This document shows positions 37,326-45,549 of a DNA stretch of 64,000 nucleotides, piece by piece. Source of the DNA: Flavobacterium sp. (GTDB taxonomy: Bacteria > Bacteroidota > Bacteroidia > Flavobacteriales > Flavobacteriaceae); the NCBI RefSeq assembly GCF_004295795.1, contig NZ_SEBR01000001.1, positions 1 to 64,000 on the forward strand, in the 5' to 3' direction. Numbering within the stretch: position 1 is the first letter of the stretch; every line of letters begins with the position of its first letter. The position numbers were made by a program, and so were the translations under genes. The notes under the pieces were generated by a model that saw nothing but the letters and a program-made list of their open reading frames with translations, was not told where the DNA came from and did no database searches.

Positions 37326-38675
37326 ATGAAAAAGAAGCTCGAAGCCGAACTTATCAGCCTTGCACACCGAATTTTACAGCTAAAGAACAAAGAAGACATC
37401 GCGGTTTTGCAGGAAGAAGCGCGAAAATTATACGAGAAATTGTCGGTGCTTCGCTTTGTCGAGGAGAATTTCGGAGACCAAAAGCCGACAATCGGTCAAG
37501 CCGAAGTTGAGCAAAAGATCGAAAGCGCTTTCGCGGATGAACCCAAGGAAGAGAAAGTTGTCGTGGGCGAAATCCCGTCGGCGGAAGAATTGGAAGACAT
37601 GCCGACGCCTGAAAGCGTTTCCCAATTGGTAGGAAATTTGGCGGCGTCAAAGTCCGTGACCGACGAGCCTTTGGCCGAAGAAGACAAAAAAGAGCCGGAA
37701 GTCGCATCTGAGGAAGAATCAGAAGTGCACGCCGAAGCCGAAACCGAAGTTTCATCAAACGAAAATCAGTCGGAAGAAGCATCGGGAGAAATCGAATCTG
37801 AAGAAAAATCGTTCGAAGAAACAGCTGACGAACCAAAATCAGAGCAAGTCTCGGCCGAATCCGAAGAAGTCAAATCCGAAGAAGTCAAATCTGAAGAAGA
37901 AAAGTCGGAAGAAATCGCATCGGAACAAAAATCTGAAGAAAATCCAACTGAAAAAATAGAATCGCCAACTTTTGAAGAAGGCAAGGAATTCGTTCCCGTA
38001 GAAGCTTCTGAGGAATTAAAATTCGCCCAGGAAGCACAAAAAGCGGAGGAAATGTTCTGGGAGTCGAAACCAGAGGAAATGCCGGCGGCCGAAACCAATA
38101 CCGAAGCGCCGGAAAAATCAGACCAAGACGATATTTTCTCTCCGAAATTCGAGTTGAGTTTCGAGGACAAACAGCAAGAAAAAACTTCCGAGGACACGCC
38201 AGCGCCAACTTTCACTTTCGATGATTTGCTCGGGAAAGACTACGCCGACCCGGTTTTCGTGACGCCCGAAGAACTTAAGAATTCTTATGAAACGCCAAAA
38301 CCTGTCGAGCCTGAAGCTCCGAAATTCGAGGAAACGAAATCTCAAGAACCGACGGAAGTCATTCCTATTACGCGTTCTTTCGACAAGATAAACGTGATTC
38401 CGCTCAACAAAGACGAGCGCGGCATCACCTTGAACGACAAGTTGTCAAAAGGCATTACGATTGGCCTGAACGACCGAATCGCTTTCATGAAACACTTGTT
38501 CAACAATTCGAGCGAAGACTACAATCGCGTGCTTTCGCAGCTGATTACGTTCGACAATTTCACCGATGCCAAAGATTTCATCGACACGATGGTCAAACCC
38601 GATTATGAGAATTGGAAAGGCAAAGAAGAATATGAGCAGCGCTTTTTGGAAATTGTCGAAAAACGCTTTCAATAA
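37326..38675 (+). CDS. Acidic, low-complexity protein of unknown function upstream of rsmI
   Basis: The start ATG 37326 gives 449 residues. The N-terminus (KKKLEAELISLAHRILQLKN, about 1-60) is helical and probably coiled-coil. A long Glu/Ser/Lys-rich region follows (about 70-290), with short repeats such as SEEVKSEEVKSEEEKSEE. The C-terminal 100 residues (ITRSFDKINVIPLNKDERGI, RIAFMKHLFNNSSEDYNRVL, FTDAKDFIDTMVKPDYENWK) look folded and conserved. This region is familiar as a flavobacterial hypothetical protein; no function is known to me. It overlaps rsmI by one base, so both are co-translated. It has no signal peptide and is predicted cytoplasmic. Confidence 0.85.
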   Translation: MKKKLEAELISLAHRILQLKNKEDIAVLQEEARKLYEKLSVLRFVEENFGDQKPTIGQAEVEQKIESAFADEPKEEKVVVGEIPSAEELEDMPTPESVSQLVGNLAASKSVTDEPLAEEDKKEPEVASEEESEVHAEAETEVSSNENQSEEASGEIESEEKSFEETADEPKSEQVSAESEEVKSEEVKSEEEKSEEIASEQKSEENPTEKIESPTFEEGKEFVPVEASEELKFAQEAQKAEEMFWESKPEEMPAAETNTEAPEKSDQDDIFSPKFELSFEDKQQEKTSEDTPAPTFTFDDLLGKDYADPVFVTPEELKNSYETPKPVEPEAPKFEETKSQEPTEVIPITRSFDKINVIPLNKDERGITLNDKLSKGITIGLNDRIAFMKHLFNNSSEDYNRVLSQLITFDNFTDAKDFIDTMVKPDYENWKGKEEYEQRFLEIVEKRFQ

Positions 38676-39352
38676 TGGGTAAATTGTTCCTGGTTCCGAC
38701 GCCGATCGGCAATTTGGAGGATATGACTTTTCGGGCCATCCGAGTCTTGAAAGAAGCCGATTTGATCTTGGCCGAAGACACGAGAAATTCGGGAAAACTG
38801 CTCAAACATTTCGAAATTGGGACGCACATGATCTCGCACCACATGCACAACGAACACAAAACCGTCGAGCAATTGGTGGCGCGCATGAAATCTGGAGAAA
38901 CTTTTGCGTTGATTTCAGATGCGGGCACGCCGGCGATTTCGGACCCGGGATTTTTGCTCACACGCGCTTGTGTCGAAAACGGAGTGGAAGTCGAATGTTT
39001 GCCTGGCGCGACCGCTTTTGTTCCGGCTTTGGTGAATTCCGGTCTGCCGAACGACAAATTCATTTTCGAAGGATTTTTGCCCGAGAAGAAAGGCCGTCAA
39101 ACGCGGTATTTGGCTTTATCCGAAGAAACCCGAACCATGATTTTCTACGTTTCTCCTCACAAACTCGTCAAGACTTTGGGCGAATTCGTGCAGTATTTCG
39201 GCGAAGACCGACAGGTTTCCGTGTCTCGCGAATTGTCCAAATTGCACGAGGAAACCGCGAGAGGAACTGCCGCCGAAGTCTTGAAGCACTTTGAAAATGG
39301 AACTGTCAAAGGTGAAATTGTGGCTGTTGTTGGTGGAAAATCGGGCAAGTAA
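38675..39352 (+). CDS. rsmI: 16S rRNA (cytidine1402-2'-O)-methyltransferase
   Basis: RsmI methylates the ribose of C1402 in the decoding centre. The 225-residue protein is the short Bacteroidetes form, lacking much of the C-terminal extension of the E. coli enzyme. Motifs are LFLVPTPIGNLEDMTFRAIR, ILAEDTRNSGKLLKHF, LISDAGTPAISDPGF and EFLPG-like VECLPGATAFVPALVNSG. The start ATG overlaps the preceding stop (TAATG). Confidence 0.95.
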   Translation: MGKLFLVPTPIGNLEDMTFRAIRVLKEADLILAEDTRNSGKLLKHFEIGTHMISHHMHNEHKTVEQLVARMKSGETFALISDAGTPAISDPGFLLTRACVENGVEVECLPGATAFVPALVNSGLPNDKFIFEGFLPEKKGRQTRYLALSEETRTMIFYVSPHKLVKTLGEFVQYFGEDRQVSVSRELSKLHEETARGTAAEVLKHFENGTVKGEIVAVVGGKSGK

Positions 39353-39559
39353 TTTTCGAAGTTTAAAAAAGCACGAATCTTCTCGTCAACGGAAATTCTC
39401 GTGTTTGACATGGTTTTACGAATCTGACAAAAAAGAATCCAGTGCCAATTCACTTTAGCAACCTAGTTTTCAATAAGAGCCGAAACAGAATTTTTTCTTA
39501 AATTTCTTTGTTGGCGAGCAAGAACCGATAATTTTGGTTCGACCAAACTCATAAAAAAC

Positions 39560-39961
39560 ATGGCACAAGCACAAAAAGTTTCGGCGGCGTTCATCGCAGC
39601 TTCGTGGATCGCACTTTCGGCGGGAATCATTGGCTACATCGTAGGATTGGCGCGCGCCGATATGGAATTGAACGAAAAAGGCTATTATTTTACCGTTTTG
39701 ATGTTCGGCGTTTTTTCGGTAATCTCTTTGCAGAAAGCTGTCCGCGACAGACTCGAAGGCATTCCCGTAACCGACATTTACTACGGAATCTGTTGGACAG
39801 GAACGATCATGGCGATCACGCTTTTGATCATCGGACTTTGGAACGCGACAATTTTACCAAGCGAGAAAGGATTTTATGCGTTTGCGTTTCTTTTGTCGAT
39901 TTTTGGGGCGATCGCCGTCCAGAAAAATACGCGTGACAATCTCGTTGTAGACAAGGAGTAG
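39560..39961 (+). CDS. yiaA: YiaA/YiaB-family inner membrane protein
   Basis: The 133-residue protein has four predicted membrane helices in two related halves: [20 protein letters not shown] plus [20 protein letters not shown], and [20 protein letters not shown] plus [20 protein letters not shown]. This internal duplication and the KGYYF/KGFYA pattern are typical of YiaA. Its function is not known. It has its own space upstream (about 200 bp) and a terminator downstream. Confidence 0.9.
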   Translation: MAQAQKVSAAFIAASWIALSAGIIGYIVGLARADMELNEKGYYFTVLMFGVFSVISLQKAVRDRLEGIPVTDIYYGICWTGTIMAITLLIIGLWNATILPSEKGFYAFAFLLSIFGAIAVQKNTRDNLVVDKE

Positions 39962-39995
39962 AGAAAGTAGCAGTTGCAGTTGCAGAAAACACAAG

Positions 39996-40028
39996 CCACA
40001 ATTCGGGAACTTCCGGATTGTGGTTTTT
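39996..40028 (+). terminator. Terminator after yiaA
   Basis: The hairpin CCACAATtCGG-loop-CCGgATTGTGG is followed by TTTTTTATTTT. It ends at the stop of the converging adenine deaminase gene. Confidence 0.8.
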
Positions 40029-41650
40029 TATTTTACGGACAAATCGGTGAATGCGAAATTGTTTCCGGAAAAAAGTCCCAAGTCGCTCAATTTCAAGTCT
40101 GGAATCACCAGTAAAGCCATAAACGAAAGTGTCATGAACGGCGCTTTGAGTGGACTTCCCAAGCCTTTCGCCATCGCGTCGATTTCCTGGTACAAGCGTC
40201 CGGTTTCGACGCAATCCTTGTCGCTGATGATTCCCGCAACTGGAAGTGGAAGCGTTTTTTCGAGATTTCCGTCGACGGCACAAATTCCGCCAAGGTTAGA
40301 AACGATCCGGTTTACGGCTTTGCAGATTTCCTCGTCAGAAATTCCGACGGCGATGATATTATGTGAATCGTGAGCCACCGAACCGGCGATCGCGCCTCGT
40401 TTCAGTCCAAAGTTTTTGATGAAAGCCACGGCTGGTTTCGCCTCTTTGTACCGATTTACGACTACCATTTTGAGAATGTTGTTTTCTACGTCGGCAACCA
40501 ATTTCCCATTTTGTATTTTTGGTGTCAGATGCAATTCGTTCGTGATCAGTTGTCCGTCCAAAGCCTCGATCACTCGAATTTTGTCCGATGTCGCGTCGAT
40601 TGCGAAATCGGATGGATTTTTGGGTCTGATGTTGAACGCGTTCGGTTTCTCGAATTCGACCGACTCGATGAACGATTTTCCGTTTTCGGCTACGAGTTGT
40701 CCGTCGATGAACGTTTGTAAAACCTTGAAATCGACCAAATCTTCCACCGTTATAAAATCTGCGGAAGCGCCAATTTCCAAACTTCCGACATTCATATTAT
40801 AGTGTGAAATCGGATTCAGGCAAGCGACTTGCAATACCTTGAAAACGTCGATTCCTTTGGCCACGGCTCTCGCGCAAAGTTGGTTGATGTGGCCGAGCAG
40901 CAAATCGTCAGGATGCTTGTCGTCTGAACAGAACATCATATTCTCGAAATTCTCGTCCAACAGATCGATCAACGCCTCAAAATTCTTTGCCGCACTGCCT
41001 TCGCGGATGATGACTTTCATGCCCAAAGCCAACTTTTCGGACGCTTCCTCATATGTAAAACACTCGTGATCGGTCGTGATTCCTGCCGAAACGTACTTTT
41101 TGAGTTGTTCGCCTCTCAAACCAGGTGCGTGTCCGTCGATAGGCTTCCCAAAGTGTTTTGCCCATTCGAGCTTTTTGTGCACTTCCTCATCGTCGAAAAT
41201 CACGCCCGGATAATTCATCATTTCGGCCAGGTAGTAAATGTCTGGCAAGGCCAAAAGTTCGCGGATTCCTTGTGAATCAATCGTCGCTCCGGCGGTTTCA
41301 AAATTCGTTGCAGGCACGCAGGAAGGCGCTCCAAAATGGAACTTGAACGGCGTTTTCTTGCCGTTTTCTATCATGAATTTCACGCCGTCGGAACCCAAAA
41401 CATTGGCAATTTCGTGCGGGTCTGAAATCGTGGCGACGGTTCCGTGGGTCACAGCGATTTTTGCGAATTCAGAAGGTACCAACATCGAGCTTTCAATATG
41501 GATGTGGGCGTCGATGAAACTTGGTAATATGTACGTTTTTATCTCGTGTTCCAATTCGGAAATCGACGTGATTTTCCCGTTTTCTACTAGGATTTCTCCC
41601 GAGAAAATCCTTCGGTTCCTGATGTCGACGATTTGGCCATGTATTCGCAT
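40028..41650 (-). CDS. ade: Adenine deaminase
   Basis: Ade converts adenine to hypoxanthine and ammonia. With the ATG at 41650 ([20 protein letters not shown]) it has 540 residues; a start at 41674 would add eight atypical residues. It is an amidohydrolase-fold enzyme: the first metal motif is [20 protein letters not shown], with GHAPGLRG and [11 protein letters not shown] further on. The C-terminal Ade-specific region ([20 protein letters not shown]) is intact. It seems monocistronic, in convergent orientation with yiaA. Confidence 0.95.
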   Translation of the reverse strand: MRIHGQIVDIRNRRIFSGEILVENGKITSISELEHEIKTYILPSFIDAHIHIESSMLVPSEFAKIAVTHGTVATISDPHEIANVLGSDGVKFMIENGKKTPFKFHFGAPSCVPATNFETAGATIDSQGIRELLALPDIYYLAEMMNYPGVIFDDEEVHKKLEWAKHFGKPIDGHAPGLRGEQLKKYVSAGITTDHECFTYEEASEKLALGMKVIIREGSAAKNFEALIDLLDENFENMMFCSDDKHPDDLLLGHINQLCARAVAKGIDVFKVLQVACLNPISHYNMNVGSLEIGASADFITVEDLVDFKVLQTFIDGQLVAENGKSFIESVEFEKPNAFNIRPKNPSDFAIDATSDKIRVIEALDGQLITNELHLTPKIQNGKLVADVENNILKMVVVNRYKEAKPAVAFIKNFGLKRGAIAGSVAHDSHNIIAVGISDEEICKAVNRIVSNLGGICAVDGNLEKTLPLPVAGIISDKDCVETGRLYQEIDAMAKGLGSPLKAPFMTLSFMALLVIPDLKLSDLGLFSGNNFAFTDLSVK

Positions 41651-41785
41651 TTTGGTTCTTTTTGGAGTTGGCAAGTTGGGTAATTTTGTGGAATCGGAAC
41701 GGGATCGTGCGCCAAAATTTTTGAGTTTTGTTTTTTTCTGTGCCGACGTTTTAGTTGAAAATGTTAAAGTTTGGCGTTTTATTAT

Positions 41786-41817
41786 AGACCTGTCACCTCT
41801 AAAGACGTGACAGGTCT
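41786..41817. repeat. Hairpin with 11-bp perfect arms
   Basis: AGACCTGTCAC pairs with GTGACAGGTCT around a 10-base loop and is followed by TTTATATAAAA. It could be a terminator, though no gene runs into it on the plus strand; more likely it belongs to the same hairpin family as the 33329 palindrome. Confidence 0.7.
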
Positions 41818-41841
41818 TTATATAAAAAAAGGAAACGCGGT

Positions 41842-42272
41842 TACAGATTTTCTGTACTGAAAACGAAAAATTTTTTTCTACGCGTAACCCTGTCGCTGTT
41901 TAAAACCCTGACAGGGTTAAAATAACAATTTTGGAATACCGTGATTACAGATTTTCTGTATTGAAAAACGAAAATTTTTTTCTACGCGTAACCCTGTCAC
42001 TGTTTAAAACCCTGACAGGGTTAAAATAACAATTTTGGAATACCGTGATTATAGATTTTCTGTACTGAAAACCGAGATTTTTTTTCTACGCGTAACCCTG
42101 TCACCGTTTAAAACCCTGACAGGGTTAAAATAACAATTTTGGAATACCGTCATTACAGATTTTCTGTATTGAAAACCGAGATTTTTTTTCTACGCGTAAC
42201 CCTGTCACTGTTTAAAACCCTGACAGGGTTAAAATAACAATTTCGGAACACCGTCATTACAGATTTTCTGTA
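41842..42272. repeat. 104-bp tandem repeat array, four full units plus a partial fifth
   Basis: The palindrome TACAGATTTTCTGTA begins at 41842, 41946, 42050 (as TATAGA..), 42154 and 42258, exactly 104 bp apart. Each full unit continues with an A-rich/T-rich stretch, TCTACGCGTAACCCTGTC, a hairpin (AACCCTGTC pairing with GACAGGGTT) and AATTTTGGAATACCGT. Units differ at only a few bases, so amplification is recent. The array ends about 94 bp before the recJ start codon. There are no variable spacers, so it is not CRISPR. Confidence 0.92.
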
Positions 42273-42329
42273 GTTTTTGTCAAACACAAAATTTTGTCCA
42301 AAAGCGCATTTTCCAAACCGAAATATTCT

Positions 42330-42337
42330 TACTTTTA
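42330..42337 (+). promoter_or_regulatory. Likely recJ -7 box TACTTTTA
   Basis: TACTTTTA fits the relaxed Bacteroidetes -7 box and lies 29 bp before the recJ ATG. A TTT tract about 18 bp upstream may serve as -33. The repeat array ends 57 bp upstream of it. Confidence 0.4.
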
Positions 42338-42366
42338 CCACATCGACACCATTCAAATTCAAGTAT

Positions 42367-44067
42367 ATGCGCTGGACTTTCCCTTCTTCGGTCAATCCCG
42401 AAATCATTTCAGAATTAGCAACTTCGCTCAACGTCGAGCCGCTTGTCGCCCAACTTTTGGCGCAGCGTGACGTGACGACTTTTGAGCAAGCGCGACAGTT
42501 TTTTCGTCCGACTTTAGACGATTTGCACGATCCGTATCTCATGAAAGATATGGACAAAGCCGTCAAGCGGATTGAGCGGGCATTCGAGAACAAAGAAAAC
42601 ATTCTTGTTTTTGGAGATTATGACGTTGACGGTACGACTTCGGTTTCGTTGATGGCGACCTATCTGAGAAGCCGATACGAAAATGTCTGCACCTATATTC
42701 CCGACCGATACAAAGAAGGTTACGGCGTTTCTTTCGACGGAATAAACTATGCCGACGACAACGGCTGCAAACTCATAATCGCGCTCGATTGTGGCGTAAA
42801 GTCGATCGAGCACGTAGCTTACGCCAAGGAGAAGGGCATCGATTTCATCATTTGCGACCATCACAGACCTGGCGATTCTTTGCCCGAAGCCATTGCGGTT
42901 CTTGATCCGAAGCGCGCCGATTGTGATTATCCGTACGATGAACTTTGCGGATGTGGTGTCGGGTTCAAGCTGGTTCAAGCTTTGGGACAAAACATCGGAC
43001 AAACGATTCACGACCTGAAACCGTATCTCGACTTGGTTGCCACGGCAATCGCGGCGGATATCGTCCCAATGACGGGCGAAAATCGCATTTTGGCCAAGTT
43101 CGGACTTGAGGTCATAAACGATAATCCACGTCAGGGAATCAAAGCGCTTATCGCCAACGCCAAAAAATCGAAATTGGATATTACCGATGTAGTGTTTTTG
43201 CTCGCGCCCAGAATCAACGCCGCCGGACGAATCCGCCACGGGCATCACGCCGTCGATCTGCTTACGGAGAACGACAGTGTGTTGGCTGCGAAATATGCAT
43301 CGGAAATCGAAAAATACAATGCAGACCGCAAAACTTTGGACAAACAGATTACCCAGGAAGCGCTGTCGCAGATCGAAGCGAATCTGGAAGCCGAGCGCTC
43401 GTCGACAGTGGTTTTTCAGCAAGATTGGCACAAAGGCGTAATAGGGATTGTGGCTTCGCGGCTTATCGAGACTTATTATCGACCAACTCTGGTCTTTACG
43501 AAATCGGGTGAGAAATTGGCGGCTTCGGCGCGTTCTGTCGCCGGATTCGACGTTTACAACGCACTTGAAGCTTGCGCCGAACATCTCGAGCAATTCGGAG
43601 GTCATATGTATGCGGCGGGTTTGACGTTAAAGGAGGAAAATTATGGGTGCTTCAAGCAGGCTTTCGAGAAAGTGGTGTCCGAAACGTTGCATCCGGATTT
43701 GAAAACGCCGGAGATTTCGGTGGACGCGGAAATCGACTTTTCCCAAATTACGCCCAAGTTCTTTCGGATCATGAAACAATTCGAACCATTCGGACCTCAA
43801 AATATGACGCCGGTTTTCCTCACGAAGAATTTGTCAGATAGCGGTTTCGCCAGGCAAATAGGAGAGAACGGCAAACATCTCAAGCTTTCCGTCAAGCAAA
43901 AGCAGTCCGCGGCGATTTCTGCCGTAGGATTCGGTTTAGGCAACAAAATGGATTTGGTTCGCAACAAAAAGCGATTCGATGCGGTTTATTGCGTGGACGA
44001 AAACGAGTGGAATGGCGAAGTTTCGATGCAGTTGCGAGTGAAAGACGTTAAAGCGATCGAATCGTGA
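42367..44067 (+). CDS. recJ: Single-stranded-DNA-specific 5'-3' exonuclease RecJ
   Basis: RecJ degrades single-stranded DNA 5' to 3' in recombination and mismatch repair. ATG 42367 gives 566 residues (MRWTFPSSVNPEIISELATS, a usual RecJ start); the frame opens upstream at 42277 inside promoter DNA and that start is rejected. Motif I is VFGDYDVDGTTSVSLM, the DHH motif lies at residues 164-166 (ICDHHRPGD), and the DHHA1 part has SARSVAGFDVYNALEAC and EQFGGHMYAAGLTL. The C-terminal OB region is present (FEPFGPQNMTPVFL). It follows the 104-bp array and overlaps a small secreted-protein gene. Confidence 0.96.
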   Translation: MRWTFPSSVNPEIISELATSLNVEPLVAQLLAQRDVTTFEQARQFFRPTLDDLHDPYLMKDMDKAVKRIERAFENKENILVFGDYDVDGTTSVSLMATYLRSRYENVCTYIPDRYKEGYGVSFDGINYADDNGCKLIIALDCGVKSIEHVAYAKEKGIDFIICDHHRPGDSLPEAIAVLDPKRADCDYPYDELCGCGVGFKLVQALGQNIGQTIHDLKPYLDLVATAIAADIVPMTGENRILAKFGLEVINDNPRQGIKALIANAKKSKLDITDVVFLLAPRINAAGRIRHGHHAVDLLTENDSVLAAKYASEIEKYNADRKTLDKQITQEALSQIEANLEAERSSTVVFQQDWHKGVIGIVASRLIETYYRPTLVFTKSGEKLAASARSVAGFDVYNALEACAEHLEQFGGHMYAAGLTLKEENYGCFKQAFEKVVSETLHPDLKTPEISVDAEIDFSQITPKFFRIMKQFEPFGPQNMTPVFLTKNLSDSGFARQIGENGKHLKLSVKQKQSAAISAVGFGLGNKMDLVRNKKRFDAVYCVDENEWNGEVSMQLRVKDVKAIES

Positions 44068-44837
44068 AGAAAATTGTGGTTCTCATGATTTTGTTTGGTT
44101 TTTCCGTCTACGGACAGGATTGCAAAAGCGTTTACAATGGAAGTGGTTCAATGTCCGACTCAACTTGCGAAATCGGGCGGAGTAAAGCCGAGAAAGATGT
44201 AAGTAACGGCAGATGGAAATATTACGAAAGCTTCGAAATATCGCAAAACGAGCCAATTTTTGAGGAAATTAAGGCAGTTTTGGCCAAGAAAAAAATTGTG
44301 GCGATTCGCCAAAGTTTGATATGTGGTGAAACGGTTCATCCAGAAGACCTGAGCGCCTACTGTTATGAACAAGCGATGAACAAGGCAATGGAGCTAAAGT
44401 TCGGACGAGAGTTCATGAAGGTCGTCCGAATCGATGCGACGAAACAATTTTTGGGAAAAAATCCAAAGTTTATTTTTGGGTTTGGTAGCTGCGACACTGT
44501 TGCCCGTTACCCGAATTGCGCAAATTATTCCGAGCACTTTACAAACTACAAGCGCGATTTCCTCGAAAAAGTGCCTTGTCCGAAAGATTTTACTTTCGAG
44601 AAAGTGAATGAACGATTTTCGTATCTGAATGCGTCGTTCGTTTTACATGCTGACGGTAGGATTTCCGGAGTGAAAGTTTCGGCAAGTTTTGTCAACCCGG
44701 ACGACGATAAGTTTGCGGAATACTATTTATCGCAATTGGAGGCGTTTATCGAAAATACAAAATGGGTCCCGGCAACGGTTTATGGGCAGAAAGTCGATAG
44801 CGAAGTACCACTTGTTATCCATTTCCCTCGATTTTAG
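44064..44837 (+). CDS. Secreted protein with TonB C-terminal-like domain
   Basis: The start is GTG at 44064, overlapping the recJ stop (GTGA); a later ATG at 44085 would cut into the signal peptide. The protein has 257 residues with a signal sequence (KKIVVLMILFGFSVYGQDC). The last 80 residues (ERFSYLNASFVLHADGRISG, then LEAFIENTKWVPATVYGQKV, then EVPLVIHFPRF) follow the TonB C-terminal pattern. However, there is no inner membrane anchor plus proline-rich spanner, so it is not a normal energy transducer. It may bind an outer membrane partner from the periplasm. Six or more cysteines suggest disulfides. Function unknown. Confidence 0.75.
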   Translation: MKKIVVLMILFGFSVYGQDCKSVYNGSGSMSDSTCEIGRSKAEKDVSNGRWKYYESFEISQNEPIFEEIKAVLAKKKIVAIRQSLICGETVHPEDLSAYCYEQAMNKAMELKFGREFMKVVRIDATKQFLGKNPKFIFGFGSCDTVARYPNCANYSEHFTNYKRDFLEKVPCPKDFTFEKVNERFSYLNASFVLHADGRISGVKVSASFVNPDDDKFAEYYLSQLEAFIENTKWVPATVYGQKVDSEVPLVIHFPRF

Positions 44838-44870
44838 CAAATATTATTTAGAACGAATTTAAATAATATT

Positions 44871-44878
44871 TATATTTG
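44871..44878 (+). promoter_or_regulatory. -7 box TATATTTG for the Cys-rich protein gene
   Basis: TATATTTG is a full match to TAnnTTTG and lies 24 bp before ATG 44902. It rules against the upstream in-frame GTG at 44878, which would begin within the box. Confidence 0.5.
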
Positions 44879-44901
44879 TGTCAACCTCGAAAATTGATGC
44901 C

Positions 44902-45255
44902 ATGAGACAGATCGCTCCGCTTTACTTCAACGACCACGGAACCGCTTTTTACTGGAAAAAAGGCGATGAAATCCTGTCGGAAAAGGTTCAGATCGTGTTC
45001 AAGGAAACCGGATTCCATCTCGACGAATCCGAACTCGAGACCTTTGCGAATCTAATCGACGAAAGTTGCCGAAAAAACACGTGCGACGGCTGCGGAATGC
45101 GTCATGAGTGCATGCGATTTTTACTCAAGACGCCCGTTTCTCAAATCGATCTGGCGGTTTCAAAATCAGAACTCGACGGCATAAAAGATTTAGTACAAGG
45201 CACGTTGTTCCGAATGCGATTGCTAAAATTCACTTCAGGAATCGGTCGCAACTGA
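44902..45255 (+). CDS. Small conserved-looking protein with Cys-rich centre (117 aa)
   Basis: The ATG at 44902 (MRQIAPLYFNDHGTAFYWKK) gives 117 residues. The central part has a compact cysteine group, CRKNTCDGCGMRHECMRF, with four cysteines and one histidine that could hold a metal or an Fe-S cluster. The remainder is mixed helix/strand (KVQIVFKETGFHLDESELET). There is no signal peptide, so it is probably cytoplasmic. I do not recognise a named family. It lies alone between the recJ operon and the PUL regulator. Confidence 0.75.
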   Translation: MRQIAPLYFNDHGTAFYWKKGDEILSEKVQIVFKETGFHLDESELETFANLIDESCRKNTCDGCGMRHECMRFLLKTPVSQIDLAVSKSELDGIKDLVQGTLFRMRLLKFTSGIGRN

Positions 45256-45469
45256 TTCATCCTTTTATCCAAACTTATATCTTCCTCGCCGGAAATTCCG
45301 GTAGGTAATGTCTTTATTTGCGCAAACGTCCGGTTGGCTTGCCTGTTCTAGGTTTTATCCGAAATCGATTGCGGTATTTTTACTTCAGAGAAGAAAACAA
45401 CCTACCAGTTTAGATACCTCGGAAGACTTTTTTTGCAATCACGTTCAAAATGCGGCTTTGTTTCCTTAT

Positions 45470-45477
45470 TATATTTG
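45470..45477 (+). promoter_or_regulatory. -7 box TATATTTG upstream of the PUL regulator
   Basis: TATATTTG lies 73 bp before the start of the hybrid two-component gene. The -33 element is not clear. No direct repeats like those before susC are seen here. Confidence 0.45.
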
Positions 45478-45549
45478 TATAATCCACACTAATTCCGAAA
45501 CAAAATTCAACTTTCAGAAATTTCAGATTTCGCAACGCCTGCTTTAAAG

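Larger units (their letters stand above)
41651..42366. other. Repeat-rich intergenic region between ade and recJ
   Basis: This 716-bp stretch between divergent genes contains a hairpin at 41786-41817, a 104-bp tandem array (41842-42272) and a promoter-like box for recJ (42330-42337). No protein-coding potential beyond short frames was found. Confidence 0.8.

Noticed and set aside
41842-42272. CRISPR array
   Set aside because: The repeat period is constant at 104 bp and the whole unit is conserved; there are no variable spacers and no cas genes nearby.
45308-45547. 79-residue plus-strand ORF before the PUL regulator
   Set aside because: It lacks a ribosome site and recognisable sequence, and it spans the -7 box of the regulator gene.
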